Shown: positions 1 through 7,421 of the stretch, in pieces
Position numbering within the stretch: the stretch's first letter is position 1
Layout: each line of letters opens with the position of its first letter
Source of the DNA: Streptococcus cuniculi
Lineage (GTDB): Bacteria > Bacillota > Bacilli > Lactobacillales > Streptococcaceae
Assembly: GCF_004570575.1 (NCBI RefSeq)
Contig: NZ_SPPD01000008.1
Location: 40,357 to 104,356 of the forward strand
Reading direction: 5' to 3'
Length of the DNA stretch: 64,000 nucleotides
Notes under the pieces: generated by a model
Database searches by the model: none
Told to the model about the DNA's origin: nothing
What the model saw: only the letters and a program-made list of their open reading frames with translations
Made by a program: the position numbers and the translations under genes

Positions 1-1
1 T

Positions 2-1024
2 CAGGAAGATGGTTTGGTGGCGGTTCAGGCAGCCCTTGCTAATGCTCAGCCGATCGAGCCTTTCCTGCGGGAATTAAAAGAGCAGACCTTTGACAAATAC
101 AATGCCTTCACAGTTGGGGAAGTATTTGATGAAACAGAGGAGGAGCTGCAGTTCTTCATCGGAGAAAACGGGGTCTTCTCTTCTATCTTTGATTTCAAAC
201 AGGCGATTTTAGGGCAAAAAGGCAATGGCTGGCATGATTTTGACGAGCCAACAGCAGAAGAGATAAAAAAGAGCATTTTCCAAGTGCACGAACGAACAGA
301 CAAGATTGGTGTGTTATCAACGATTATTGAGAATCACGATGAGGCGCGTGGAGCGTCGCACTTTATTCCTCAAGCTGATGTAGCTACAGCCAGCAAGAAG
401 TGTCTTGCGACCATTTCCCTCTTGCGTAAAGGGATTCCATTCATCTACCAAGGGCAAGAAATTGGCATGGAAAATCAGTATTTTGAGGCGATTGAAGATT
501 ATGATGATATTAGTACCATAAACGGTTATCAGGTGGCCTTAAAGGACGGTCTGTCTGAAGAAGAGGCGCTTGCCGTGATTGGAAAATATAGCCGTGACAA
601 TGCTAGAACACCGATGCAATGGACCGACGATACCTATCTAGGATTTTCAGATGTCAAGCCTTGGTTGATGAGTAAACAGCCAAAACGCACCATCAATGTT
701 GCAGAGCAGGAAAGGGATTCCCGGTCTGTCTTGCACTACTACCGTGCCCTAACAGGCTTGTATCGCCATGATACCTATGGTAGTAGTCTAAGATGTGGTG
801 CTTTTCATCCGCTATTTGAAGAGGTCGAAAATGTCATTGCCTACGAACGCTGTGGGGAGAGAAGTGTGCAGGTTCTGACCAATTTCCAAGCCAAAGTTCA
901 GAGGCTCCAGCTTTCACAACCAATAGAGGAAGTCCTCTTGAACAATCTAGAAGTGTTGGACTTGGATAAAGATAATTGCCTGACCTTGGCACCCTATCAA
1001 GCAGTTGTGATTGCTGTATCATAA
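2..1024 (+). CDS. GH13 alpha-glucosidase, C-terminal part (5' end outside window)
   Basis: Glycoside hydrolase family 13 enzyme of the oligo-1,6-glucosidase / glucan 1,6-alpha-glucosidase (DexB-like) group, a cytoplasmic enzyme that splits alpha-1,6 or alpha-1,4 linkages in imported oligosaccharides. The reading frame is open at the left edge (Gln-Glu-Asp-Gly-Leu before the first possible start), so the N-terminal half of the barrel is missing. Visible are the general acid in TVGEVF (about residue 35 of the visible part), the conserved ENHDEAR of region IV (about residue 108), the YQGQEIGM segment and the ARTPMQW motif, followed by the small C-terminal beta domain. The family members differ in substrate and the part seen here does not separate them; trehalose-6-phosphate hydrolase is another possibility. 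Confidence 0.85.
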   Translation, partial: QEDGLVAVQAALANAQPIEPFLRELKEQTFDKYNAFTVGEVFDETEEELQFFIGENGVFSSIFDFKQAILGQKGNGWHDFDEPTAEEIKKSIFQVHERTDKIGVLSTIIENHDEARGASHFIPQADVATASKKCLATISLLRKGIPFIYQGQEIGMENQYFEAIEDYDDISTINGYQVALKDGLSEEEALAVIGKYSRDNARTPMQWTDDTYLGFSDVKPWLMSKQPKRTINVAEQERDSRSVLHYYRALTGLYRHDTYGSSLRCGAFHPLFEEVENVIAYERCGERSVQVLTNFQAKVQRLQLSQPIEEVLLNNLEVLDLDKDNCLTLAPYQAVVIAVS

Positions 1025-1059
1025 GGTTGTAAAAGGCACTCTAGAATATTAAGGTAGAA

Positions 1060-1085
1060 AAAACGGGCTGTTTCTAGCCCGTTTT
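1060..1085 (+). terminator. Rho-independent terminator after the GH13 gene
   Basis: A perfect 10-bp stem (AAAACGGGCT with AGCCCGTTTT) around a 6-nt loop, ending in four T. It sits 35 bp after the GH13 stop codon and separates that gene from rlmB. Confidence 0.85.
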
Positions 1086-1111
1086 ATAGTCGTTTTAGTT
1101 TACTTTTACTA

Positions 1112-1175
1112 CTCGCTCCAACAGTCTGGGAGACTGTTAGAGGTTGGAAATAAAACGAGTATAACTCGTATCAAC
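1112..1175 (+). repeat. Dispersed repeat R1, copy 1
   Basis: About 64 bp that begin CTCGCTCCAA, contain an AGTCT/AGACT hairpin, then GAGGTTGGAAATAAAACGAG, and end in an ACTCGT-type hairpin and TCAAC. The same layout occurs at 43428-43493 on this strand and at 20062-20127 on the other strand. It is intergenic in all three places. Confidence 0.7.
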
Positions 1176-1223
1176 AGTAAACGAAACGATTGATAAAGGT
1201 CTGAAAGCAACTGATAAAGTTTA

Positions 1224-1252
1224 TTGGCAAATGCCATTGGAACTGTTATAAT
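1224..1252 (+). promoter_or_regulatory. rlmB promoter placed for a leaderless mRNA
   Basis: TTGGCA (1224-1229), a 17-bp spacer and TATAAT (1247-1252). Only six bases (AAAAGC) lie between the -10 box and the rlmB ATG, so transcription should begin at or next to the start codon. There is no Shine-Dalgarno sequence. Confidence 0.75.
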
Positions 1253-1258
1253 AAAAGC

Positions 1259-1996
1259 ATGAAACAAGTAGAAGAAAATGATATTGTGTATGGTGTGCAT
1301 GCGGTGGTGGAGAGTTTGACAGCTAATGTTGGGAACAAGCTCTATCTGCAGGATGATTTGCGCGGAAAAAATGTGGAGAAAATCAAGGCTCTTGCGGCTG
1401 AAAAAAAAGTATCGATTTCGTGGACCTCTAAAAAAAGTTTGTCTGAGATGACCTCAGGTGCTGTTCATCAAGGCTTTGTCCTACGAGTATCAGCATTTGC
1501 CTATACCGACTTGACGGAGATTTTGGCAAGAGCAGAGCAAGAGGAGAATCCCTTGATTCTGATTTTGGATGGTCTGACGGATCCCCATAATTTTGGTTCG
1601 ATTTTACGGACAGCCGACGCGACGCAGGTAGCAGGAATCATCATTCCGAAACACCGTGCGGTCGGAGTGACACCTGTTGTCGCAAAGACCTCAACGGGGG
1701 CAGTGGCGCATGTTCCCATTGCTCGAGTGACCAATCTCAGCCAGACCTTGGAGACCTTAAAAGCAGCAGGTTTCTGGATTTTTGGAACGGATATGAATGG
1801 AACTCCTAGCCATAAATGGAATACGACAGGTAAACTTGCTCTTATCATTGGCAATGAAGGCAAGGGGATTTCTGCTAATATTAAAAAGCAAGTAGATGAG
1901 ATGATTACGATTCCCATGAAAGGGCACGTACAGAGTTTAAATGCCAGCGTGGCAGCGGCTGTGCTGATGTATGAAGTTTTTCGGAATAAGGTGTGA
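1259..1996 (+). CDS. rlmB: 23S rRNA (guanosine-2251-2'-O)-methyltransferase RlmB
   Basis: SpoU/TrmH-family methyltransferase that methylates the 2'-OH of a guanosine in the 23S rRNA P-loop. At 245 aa it has the usual length. An N-terminal substrate-binding domain (residues 1-80) is followed by the knotted SPOUT domain with all three motifs: DPHNFGSILRTADA (108-121), IIGNEGKGIS (196-205) and the SLNASVAAA segment (226-234). The ATG at 1259 is kept because the N-terminus agrees with streptococcal RlmB, even though no ribosome binding site precedes it; the promoter position suggests leaderless translation. The stop overlaps the region upstream of the next gene by only 23 bp, so degV is probably co-transcribed. 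Confidence 0.93.
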   Translation: MKQVEENDIVYGVHAVVESLTANVGNKLYLQDDLRGKNVEKIKALAAEKKVSISWTSKKSLSEMTSGAVHQGFVLRVSAFAYTDLTEILARAEQEENPLILILDGLTDPHNFGSILRTADATQVAGIIIPKHRAVGVTPVVAKTSTGAVAHVPIARVTNLSQTLETLKAAGFWIFGTDMNGTPSHKWNTTGKLALIIGNEGKGISANIKKQVDEMITIPMKGHVQSLNASVAAAVLMYEVFRNKV

Positions 1997-2019
1997 ATGA
2001 GCAGTATGGGAGGAGAGAT

Positions 2020-2883
2020 ATGACCCAATTTAAAATCGTGACCGATTCCACATCGGATTTGCCAGTTGAATGGTTGGAACGGTATGATGTGACGGTTGTT
2101 GGATTGACGGTGGAGCTAGACGGTGTTGTTTTTGAGACAGTTGGTGAGAACCGCTTAACTAGTGATGTCTTGCTTGAAAAAATGCTGGCGGGAGGACAAC
2201 CGACGACCAGCCAAGTCAATGTCGGACAGTTTGAAGCCTTGTTTAAGGTAGCAGCGGCAATGAATCAAGCCGTCCTGTATCTAGCTTTTTCAGCCGCCTT
2301 ATCAGGAACCTACCAAAGTGCGGTGATGGCGCGTGACATGGTGCTTGACGACTATCCAGAAGCGGTGATTGAGATTATCAATACCAAGGCAGCCACTCTG
2401 GGAGAAGGCTACTTGGTCTTAAAAGCTGCACAGGCGCGGGAGGCGGGCGTGTCATTAGATGAGACAGTGGCGCTCATTGAGGACTTGATTCCCCGTGTGC
2501 GGACCTATCTCTTGGTCGATGATTTGCAGCACTTGGTGCGCGGTGGCAGGCTATCTAAGGCAGCCGCCCTTATCGGTGGTCTGGTCAATATCAAACCCTT
2601 GATTTCTATCGATCAGGACGGGAAACTCGTCTCTATCGCTAAACTCCGAGGAAAGAAAAAGGGAGTGAAGGAAATGCTATCTTTGACCCTTGAGCAATTG
2701 GATGATTCCTGCGTCATGGTTGCCTATACGGGAGATATTGAAGCGGCAGAGCAGTTACGTGCGACCTTGCTAGAAGACCCGCGGGTGGAGCAGGTCATTA
2801 TGGAGCCTTTAGGGCCCATTATTGCCAGCCATACAGGGACGGGTTCCTTGGCTATTTTATCCATTGGAACAGATAAGCGCTAA
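2020..2883 (+). CDS. DegV family fatty-acid-binding protein
   Basis: DegV-family protein of 287 aa. Members such as FakB bind one fatty acid and present it to the FakA kinase for incorporation into phospholipid; others have no assigned partner. The N-terminus has the family signature KIVTDSTSDLP, followed by PTTSQVN (about 60) and the second-domain segments LVDDLQHLVRGGRLS and NIKPLI that surround the ligand tunnel. The ATG at 2020 is chosen because GGGAGGAGA lies 4-10 bp upstream; a GTG 27 bp earlier has no such site. It lies directly behind rlmB. Which fatty acid it binds cannot be read from the sequence. Confidence 0.88.
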   Translation: MTQFKIVTDSTSDLPVEWLERYDVTVVGLTVELDGVVFETVGENRLTSDVLLEKMLAGGQPTTSQVNVGQFEALFKVAAAMNQAVLYLAFSAALSGTYQSAVMARDMVLDDYPEAVIEIINTKAATLGEGYLVLKAAQAREAGVSLDETVALIEDLIPRVRTYLLVDDLQHLVRGGRLSKAAALIGGLVNIKPLISIDQDGKLVSIAKLRGKKKGVKEMLSLTLEQLDDSCVMVAYTGDIEAAEQLRATLLEDPRVEQVIMEPLGPIIASHTGTGSLAILSIGTDKR

Positions 2884-3002
2884 TCGCCTGGTTTTTCATC
2901 AGAAGAAGGAAAATATTTCCTAATAAAAGTAGTGTAGAAATCACGGAGTGAGCTTCGATAGACCGCTGTAGATCTGATTGTTACGGAGTATAAGGAGAAG
3001 TC

Positions 3003-3107
3003 ATGGGGTTCTTTGAACGGTTATTTAAAAAAGTTGAGCAAGTCAATACAGGTCAAGCTGCCCCAGAAAGTCTGACTGAGGAGTTGTATATGTTGGAGCT
3101 GGAGTAG
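3003..3107 (+). CDS. Small ORF of 34 aa, function unknown, possibly a remnant
   Basis: ATG preceded by TAAGGAGAAG at good spacing, giving a 34-residue peptide with a hydrophobic-basic start (MGFFERLFKK) and an acidic end. The strong ribosome binding site argues that it is or was translated. The downstream sequence is rich in short inverted repeats, so the frame may have been cut by an insertion. I do not recognise a family. Confidence 0.35.
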   Translation: MGFFERLFKKVEQVNTGQAAPESLTEELYMLELE

Positions 3108-3410
3108 TGAAAGCGATAGAGGTAAATGAACGAAAAATATACCGTCTGAACGTTCGTTCTATACCGTGTGTAACTCCAGTAAGTGTCTCTATCTTGGATT
3201 CCTTTCTAGCTCCTGCTACTAGGTAAAAGCACGCTGAGAATGACCCATGGCAAAACATCATGACAGGAACTCATTTCTAACTCAACCGTCTCAGATTTAA
3301 TTCCACCATAAAAATTCATTTTAGACTAACTTCCACTTTGGAAAGAGAAGTGGAACTTACTTTGGGAAATTACCAATGGCAAAAAATCAAGAAAAAGAGA
3401 GTAGTAAGGC
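3108..3410. other. Non-coding gap with short inverted repeats
   Basis: No convincing gene. The stretch contains GAACGAA ... TTCGTTC (about 3127-3155), which could fold as a 7-bp stem. It may be a degenerate mobile repeat, but no second copy was seen in the window. Confidence 0.35.
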
Positions 3411-3440
3411 TTGACTTTCTCTCTTTTCTTTTGCTATAAT
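3411..3440 (+). promoter_or_regulatory. rplM-rpsI promoter
   Basis: TTGACT (3411-3416), an 18-bp spacer and TATAAT (3435-3440), directly upstream of the structured L13 leader. Confidence 0.8.
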
Positions 3441-3538
3441 GGTAAACGGTATTGTTTACCCCATTTGAAAGGCCCCGGAACCCTTCAAATAACTTGCGGA
3501 CTGGAACATCCGCCCTGTAAACAAAAACGATATTCATA
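3441..3538 (+). promoter_or_regulatory. L13 leader, autoregulatory mRNA element
   Basis: The untranslated leader of rplM shows three consecutive hairpins: GGTAAAC/GTTTACC, TTGAA-GG/CC-TTCAA and GCGGA/TCCGC. Leaders of rplM in Firmicutes are a known ribosomal-protein leader class in which L13 represses its own operon. Assignment rests on position and fold, not on a covariance-model score. Confidence 0.6.
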
Positions 3539-3549
3539 TAGGAGAAATC

Positions 3550-3996
3550 ATGAACAAAACAACATACATGGCTAAGCCAGGTGAAGTTGAACGCAAATGG
3601 TATGTAGTGGACGCTACTGATGTGCCCCTTGGACGCCTTTCAGCAGTTGTAGCAAGCGTTCTTCGTGGAAAAAACAAACCAACATTTACACCACATACTG
3701 ATACAGGTGACTTTGTGATTGTTATCAACGCTGAGAAAGTAAAATTGACTGGTAAAAAAGCAACCGATAAAGTATACTACACTCACTCAATGTACCCAGG
3801 TGGTTTGAAGTCAATCACTGCTGGTGAACTTCGTTCAAAAAATGCAGTTCGCTTGATTGAAAAATCAGTAAAAGGAATGCTTCCACACAACACTCTTGGA
3901 CGCGCTCAAGGAATGAAGTTGAAAGTATTCGTTGGTTCTGAACACAACCATGCTGCACAACAACCAGAAGTTCTTGATATTTCAGGGCTTATCTAA
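3550..3996 (+). CDS. rplM: 50S ribosomal protein L13
   Basis: Ribosomal protein L13, 148 aa, one of the first proteins to bind 23S rRNA during assembly of the large subunit. The sequence is full length and typical for streptococci, with KWYVVDAT near the start, [17 protein letters not shown] and the HNTLGRAQ segment. The ATG has TAGGAGAAA upstream. It forms a two-gene operon with rpsI, 19 bp downstream, under a shared promoter and the L13 leader. Unlike the surrounding genes it uses the codon set of highly expressed genes. Confidence 0.98.
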   Translation: MNKTTYMAKPGEVERKWYVVDATDVPLGRLSAVVASVLRGKNKPTFTPHTDTGDFVIVINAEKVKLTGKKATDKVYYTHSMYPGGLKSITAGELRSKNAVRLIEKSVKGMLPHNTLGRAQGMKLKVFVGSEHNHAAQQPEVLDISGLI

Positions 3997-4015
3997 GGAA
4001 AGGAACAGATAAAGT

Positions 4016-4408
4016 ATGTCACAAGCACAATATGCAGGTACTGGACGTCGTAAAAACGCTGTTGCACGCGTTCGCCTTGTTCCAGGAACTGGTAAAATCA
4101 CTGTTAATAAAAAAGATGTAGAAGAGTACATCCCACACGCTGACCTTCGTTTGGTCATCAACCAACCATTTGCTGTTACCTCAACAGCAGGAAACTATGA
4201 CGTTTTGGTAAACGTTGTAGGTGGTGGTTATGCAGGTCAAGCAGGAGCTATCCGCCACGGTATCGCTCGTGCCCTTCTTCAAGTAGACCCAGACTTCCGC
4301 GACTCTCTAAAACGCGCAGGCCTTCTTACCCGTGACGCTCGTATGGTAGAACGTAAGAAACCAGGTCTTAAGAAAGCTCGTAAAGCTTCACAATTCAGTA
4401 AACGTTAA
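4016..4408 (+). CDS. rpsI: 30S ribosomal protein S9
   Basis: Ribosomal protein S9, 130 aa. Its basic C-terminal tail, ending QFSKR, reaches toward the P-site tRNA of the small subunit. Full length, with [14 protein letters not shown] at the start and [20 protein letters not shown] in the middle. It is the second gene of the rplM operon. The 3' end is a known insertion site for streptococcal integrative elements, and here an integrase gene lies about 105 bp downstream in the opposite orientation. The coding sequence itself is intact, as expected for integration that restores the gene end. Confidence 0.98.
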   Translation: MSQAQYAGTGRRKNAVARVRLVPGTGKITVNKKDVEEYIPHADLRLVINQPFAVTSTAGNYDVLVNVVGGGYAGQAGAIRHGIARALLQVDPDFRDSLKRAGLLTRDARMVERKKPGLKKARKASQFSKR

Positions 4409-4432
4409 TATCTGCTATATATCAACGTTTCA

Positions 4433-4467
4433 AAGCACTCAAGAGTTTACCTCATGGGTGCTTTTTT
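4433..4467 (+). terminator. Terminator of rplM-rpsI
   Basis: AGCAC near 4433 pairs with GTGCT at 4458-4462 around a long loop, followed by TTTTTT. The loop contains the first of the TTYACCTYAT repeats, so this terminator overlaps the left end of the integrated element. Confidence 0.65.
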
Positions 4468-4517
4468 GATGATTTTTTGAAAAGTTCACCTTATAGTTTA
4501 CCTCATTTTCACCTTAT
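4446..4517. repeat. Four copies of TTYACCTYAT: candidate integrase arm-type sites
   Basis: TTTACCTCAT at 4446 and 4497, and TTCACCTTAT at 4485 and 4508, all in the same orientation. The last three are spaced 12 and 11 bp apart. They lie between the rpsI end (the likely core site) and the integrase gene, where Tn916-type integrases bind with their N-terminal arm domain. The role is inferred from position and repetition. Confidence 0.6.
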
Positions 4518-5731
4518 TGATTCAGAGATTTTAGTGTAAATTCTCCAACAGTCATAGGAACGACATTAGAAGTATTAACATAAATTTGTGTTGTGGCAGT
4601 ATCGCTATGAGTTAGAGCCTCTGAAATGGCTTCTAAGCTCATGCCAGCTTGTTTAGCAAGTGTTGCTCCAGTATGGCGTAATTTATGAGGTGTAGCGTGT
4701 GCTAGCTCTTTATGACGGTTTCTGACGGTCTTCATTTTATTATTTAAGTAGTCCGAATGTAGACGCGCGTTAACATTACCTTTGGTATCAATATAGGTAA
4801 AAACAAACTGTTCAGGATTACTAATAATTCCAAACCTAGCCAGTTCCTGTTTTTGTTGTTCTTTCCATGAGTTGAGAAGTTGAACTAAGTCATTTGAAAT
4901 TGAAAATATCGTTTTCTTATTTCCTTTGGTTGATTTAACTTCCCCATATCTATCTAGAGCTTGAATCAGTTGGATTTGTGAGGTTGAAAAATCAATGTGT
5001 TTCCATTGTAAAGCATAAGTTTCCGATTTCCTATCTCCTAGAAAAAAGGTCAAATAGAAGAGGACATAGTCTTTTAACGAGATTTTATCATCATCCAAAT
5101 CTTGCTTGAACGCAGTAAACCATGCTTGTAATTGTTCCTGAGTAAGATAGAGGTCTTCATCTTTTCGAGCCTCTGCTAATTGGATTTTCTTTGTTGACTT
5201 GATACGGCGTAGCGTTTTTGCGATACGATTAGCTTCAATATATTCAAGTTCTTCTGCCCAGTCGAATATTGAAATAACGTAACTTCTGAGAGTTTTGAAG
5301 TTAGCGTATTCATTCGCCTTAGCAGTCATTAAGTTCAGAATAACTTGCTTGTTCTGATTGAGAAATTGAATTGTATAGTTACCTAGCAAAGGTAAAATGT
5401 GCTTTTCAAAGCAAGTTTTAGTATTGGCAATAGTTGACCGAGTTGGTGGTTTAGAAGTCGAGGTTGTTTGCCCTGATTTGTAGGGGTTCCACCAAATATT
5501 TTCATAGAAATCTTTGAACATTATTTCCCCTTTACCAAGCCCTGTAAACTCGTTATTTTCAATCTGATTTAGTTTGGTTAAAAGTTCTATCTCTGCTTGT
5601 CTAGCCTCCTTTCTTGTCTTGAACCGCTTATCAAAGTAGTTGTTATTCACGATGCCGAGTGGCATTCGTGCTTCAATTGGGATATAGACTTTTAGGCGGT
5701 AAGTTCCATTTTTTGTCTTAGTGATAGTCAT
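4514..5731 (-). CDS. Site-specific tyrosine integrase of the rpsI element
   Basis: Tyrosine recombinase of 405 aa that should insert and excise the island at the 3' end of rpsI. An N-terminal arm-binding domain (about 1-75, starting MTITKTKNGTYRL) is followed by a core-binding SAM-like domain (about 85-185) and the catalytic domain. Catalytic residues are visible in order: Arg in LGDRKSETYAL, the HKLRHTG box, His in LTHSDT and the nucleophile Tyr in TTQIYVN. The start at 5731 is preferred over an upstream ATG at 5818 because AAGGAG lies 6 bp upstream and homologous arm domains begin here. It lies downstream of the excisionase-like gene on the same strand. Confidence 0.93.
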   Translation of the reverse strand: MTITKTKNGTYRLKVYIPIEARMPLGIVNNNYFDKRFKTRKEARQAEIELLTKLNQIENNEFTGLGKGEIMFKDFYENIWWNPYKSGQTTSTSKPPTRSTIANTKTCFEKHILPLLGNYTIQFLNQNKQVILNLMTAKANEYANFKTLRSYVISIFDWAEELEYIEANRIAKTLRRIKSTKKIQLAEARKDEDLYLTQEQLQAWFTAFKQDLDDDKISLKDYVLFYLTFFLGDRKSETYALQWKHIDFSTSQIQLIQALDRYGEVKSTKGNKKTIFSISNDLVQLLNSWKEQQKQELARFGIISNPEQFVFTYIDTKGNVNARLHSDYLNNKMKTVRNRHKELAHATPHKLRHTGATLAKQAGMSLEAISEALTHSDTATTQIYVNTSNVVPMTVGEFTLKSLNQ

Positions 5732-5796
5732 GATATTCTCCTTTATGTCGAACCAGAAAATATCATGACCATTATAAAACAAAAATGTAGATATTT

Positions 5797-6060
5797 CTAG
5801 TTTTGTGAAAGTAGCCAAGTATCTATAGCTTGTTTGTTAAAGCGAATAGACTTACCTATTTTTATGTAAGGAAGTCCTTGCTGAATCCAGCTATCTAATG
5901 TGTTATTGGAGATACCGAGATAATTACAAGCTTGTTGTTTGTTTAGATAGGGACTTTCAATACCGTTTCTTGACAACTGCTCTTCAATTTCTCTCTTAAT
6001 AAGATTTGAAAGTAGAAGTTGAATCTGTTGGATTTGTTCATTTGGTAGGATAACTTGCAT
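5797..6060 (-). CDS. Excisionase-like helix-turn-helix protein
   Basis: Small DNA-binding protein of 87 aa with a MerR-type winged helix in its C-terminal half: YLNKQQACNYLGISNNTLDSW followed by GLPYIKIGKSIRFNK, the pattern of plasmid/phage excisionases. It lies between rep and int on the same strand, the usual place for a recombination directionality factor, which is the basis for that call. The N-terminal 40 residues look like a short coiled coil (repeated Ile, Leu and Gln). A simple regulator cannot be excluded. Confidence 0.8.
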   Translation of the reverse strand: MQVILPNEQIQQIQLLLSNLIKREIEEQLSRNGIESPYLNKQQACNYLGISNNTLDSWIQQGLPYIKIGKSIRFNKQAIDTWLLSQN

Positions 6061-6061
6061 A

Positions 6062-6667
6062 TTACTCCTCCTCAGAAATTTGTTTAGAATTATTTAAACG
6101 ATTAGGGTTGTGCCGTCTAGAGTCAAGGTATTTAGCGAAAAAATAAGTACGTTCAAGTATCAGATTTAATAGCATACTATTTTTGGCTCGTGAGTACCAA
6201 ACAAGTTCTTCAAATTCGGTAAAATCATTTTCCTCGATAATATCAACAACTTCATTGATGAATTCTGATGAGTTTCTTTCCAATAAGAATTTATCTAAAT
6301 CAAATCCACAACCAGACTCAATATCGTCAATATTGTAAGGTGATTTTTCTGGATTTTCTGCATGTGTGAAATAGTGATATAGGCCAGTTGGAGACATGAC
6401 TATTTCTACATGTTCAGGACCGTTTAACTTATTTTTGATAAGTTCTGATACTTGTCTATAACTTTTTAATGAATCAAAGAAGAAAGCTCCGTGTTTGTGA
6501 GGTTTCTTGAATTCTCCAGTTTTCCTATCAATATCCTTATCATGCCACGGACTAAGTACGAAAGGGATACAAAGTTCTTCTAATACTTGTTTATAATCTT
6601 CTGGAGAGCTTTCCTTATAAATTAGGAAAGTCCAGATTGTTGAGCGCTTTTGTTGTTCTTTTGCCAT
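6062..6667 (-). CDS. Rep_2-family HUH replication initiator / relaxase (pMV158 RepB type)
   Basis: Rolling-circle initiator of 201 aa that should nick DNA at the origin upstream of the gene and become joined to its 5' end. The HUH pair is His57-Lys-His59 in KPHKHGAFFF. An additional metal-ligand cluster WHDKD lies at 41-45. The catalytic Tyr is Tyr99 in LYHYFTHAENPEK, the same residue number and context as in RepB of plasmid pMV158. The C-terminal part beyond residue 125 is unlike RepB's oligomerisation domain as far as I can judge. In integrative elements of this kind the protein may act as relaxase for transfer, as replication initiator after excision, or both. It ends 1-2 bp before the excisionase-like gene. 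Confidence 0.88.
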   Translation of the reverse strand: MAKEQQKRSTIWTFLIYKESSPEDYKQVLEELCIPFVLSPWHDKDIDRKTGEFKKPHKHGAFFFDSLKSYRQVSELIKNKLNGPEHVEIVMSPTGLYHYFTHAENPEKSPYNIDDIESGCGFDLDKFLLERNSSEFINEVVDIIEENDFTEFEELVWYSRAKNSMLLNLILERTYFFAKYLDSRRHNPNRLNNSKQISEEE

Positions 6668-6701
6668 GCATTATACCTCATTATTTTGATTACTGATTAT
6701 G

Positions 6702-6737
6702 GATTGTAATGGGGGTCGTAGTAGCCCCATTACAATC
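6702..6737 (-). other. Double-strand origin / oriT candidate with pMV158-type nick site
   Basis: A perfect 13-bp inverted repeat (6702-6714 with 6725-6737) exposes on the minus strand the sequence TACTACGAC (6723 down to 6715). This is the nick sequence TACTACG/AC known from pMV158-family origins, also shown there in a hairpin loop. It lies 35 bp upstream of the Rep start and on the same strand as rep. Sequence and context agree strongly. Confidence 0.85.
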
Positions 6738-6751
6738 AATTTAATATTTTG

Positions 6752-6800
6752 CAAAGTCAGGACTTTTAGCTTTCACTTCGTGAGCCAAGTCCTGACTTTG
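6752..6800. repeat. 14-bp perfect inverted repeat beside the origin
   Basis: CAAAGTCAGGACTT at 6752-6765 pairs with its complement at 6787-6800 across a 21-nt loop that can itself form a short stem (CAC/GTG). It directly follows the stop of the membrane protein gene. It could be a terminator without a U-run, a Rep-binding site or a single-strand origin. Confidence 0.55.
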
Positions 6801-6802
6801 AT

Positions 6803-7420
6803 TTATCGTCTCGCACCTTTGAACCACAGCCTACTTCCCTCACGGATTGAAGAAGAGAAATAATAGTTAGGATTTTGACTGGAGATTTCTTCTTTGATAT
6901 GTTCTTCCATATCTCGTAACAGTTTTTGGGCTTGCTGGGTCTTTGGATATTTGATAAAGACTGATAAGGAATCTTGTCGAATGTCTACGGTACAACTGGA
7001 GATAGCGTAATTGAAGTTTTTTAGAGTCAGATTGAACTTTGTTACAGTTGTCTGATTATCAATAGATGTAATTGATTCTGACATTTCATCTTGTTTTAAA
7101 AACTGTCTTAATCGAATTGTTTGGTAGATGGATTTAAAGTAGTTCAAAACAGAATCCTTTGTGATGCGTTGAAATAGTTCTGTGCAAATTGACAGCACCA
7201 AAATTGATATTAAAGTTAAGGTTAATGATTGGATAAAATGTGCTACAAAATTTAATTTTTCTTGTACAAAACTTATAGAACTTTTTAGACTTTCTATCTC
7301 AATATTTCCAAACTGATTTTCTAGAAATAGAAATGCAAATTTGAGAAGTAGCAAGAGCGAAATTAGGAGGATGAGATTGATATTCAGATTGTAAGTTTTT
7401 TGAAAAAAACTCTTTTTCAT
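6803..7420 (-). CDS. Membrane protein of the mobile element, function unknown
   Basis: Protein of 205 aa with two predicted membrane spans near the N-terminus, around residues 15-35 (LILLISLLLLLKFAFLFL) and 65-90 (IQSLTLTLISILVLSI), followed by a soluble C-terminal domain of about 110 residues. The start at 7420 is taken because it lies one base after the stop of the FtsK-like gene, which points to translational coupling, and MKKSFFQK is a plausible membrane-protein N-terminus; a longer frame reaches 7495. Its position between coupling ATPase and origin suggests a part in transfer, for example anchoring the ATPase, but this is inference. I do not recognise a family. Confidence 0.7.
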   Translation of the reverse strand: MKKSFFQKTYNLNINLILLISLLLLLKFAFLFLENQFGNIEIESLKSSISFVQEKLNFVAHFIQSLTLTLISILVLSICTELFQRITKDSVLNYFKSIYQTIRLRQFLKQDEMSESITSIDNQTTVTKFNLTLKNFNYAISSCTVDIRQDSLSVFIKYPKTQQAQKLLRDMEEHIKEEISSQNPNYYFSSSIREGSRLWFKGARR

Positions 7421-7421
7421 G

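Noticed and set aside
1501..2028. 175-codon minus-strand ORF across rlmB
   Set aside because: Antisense shadow; Cys- and Pro-rich nonsense translation with no domain.
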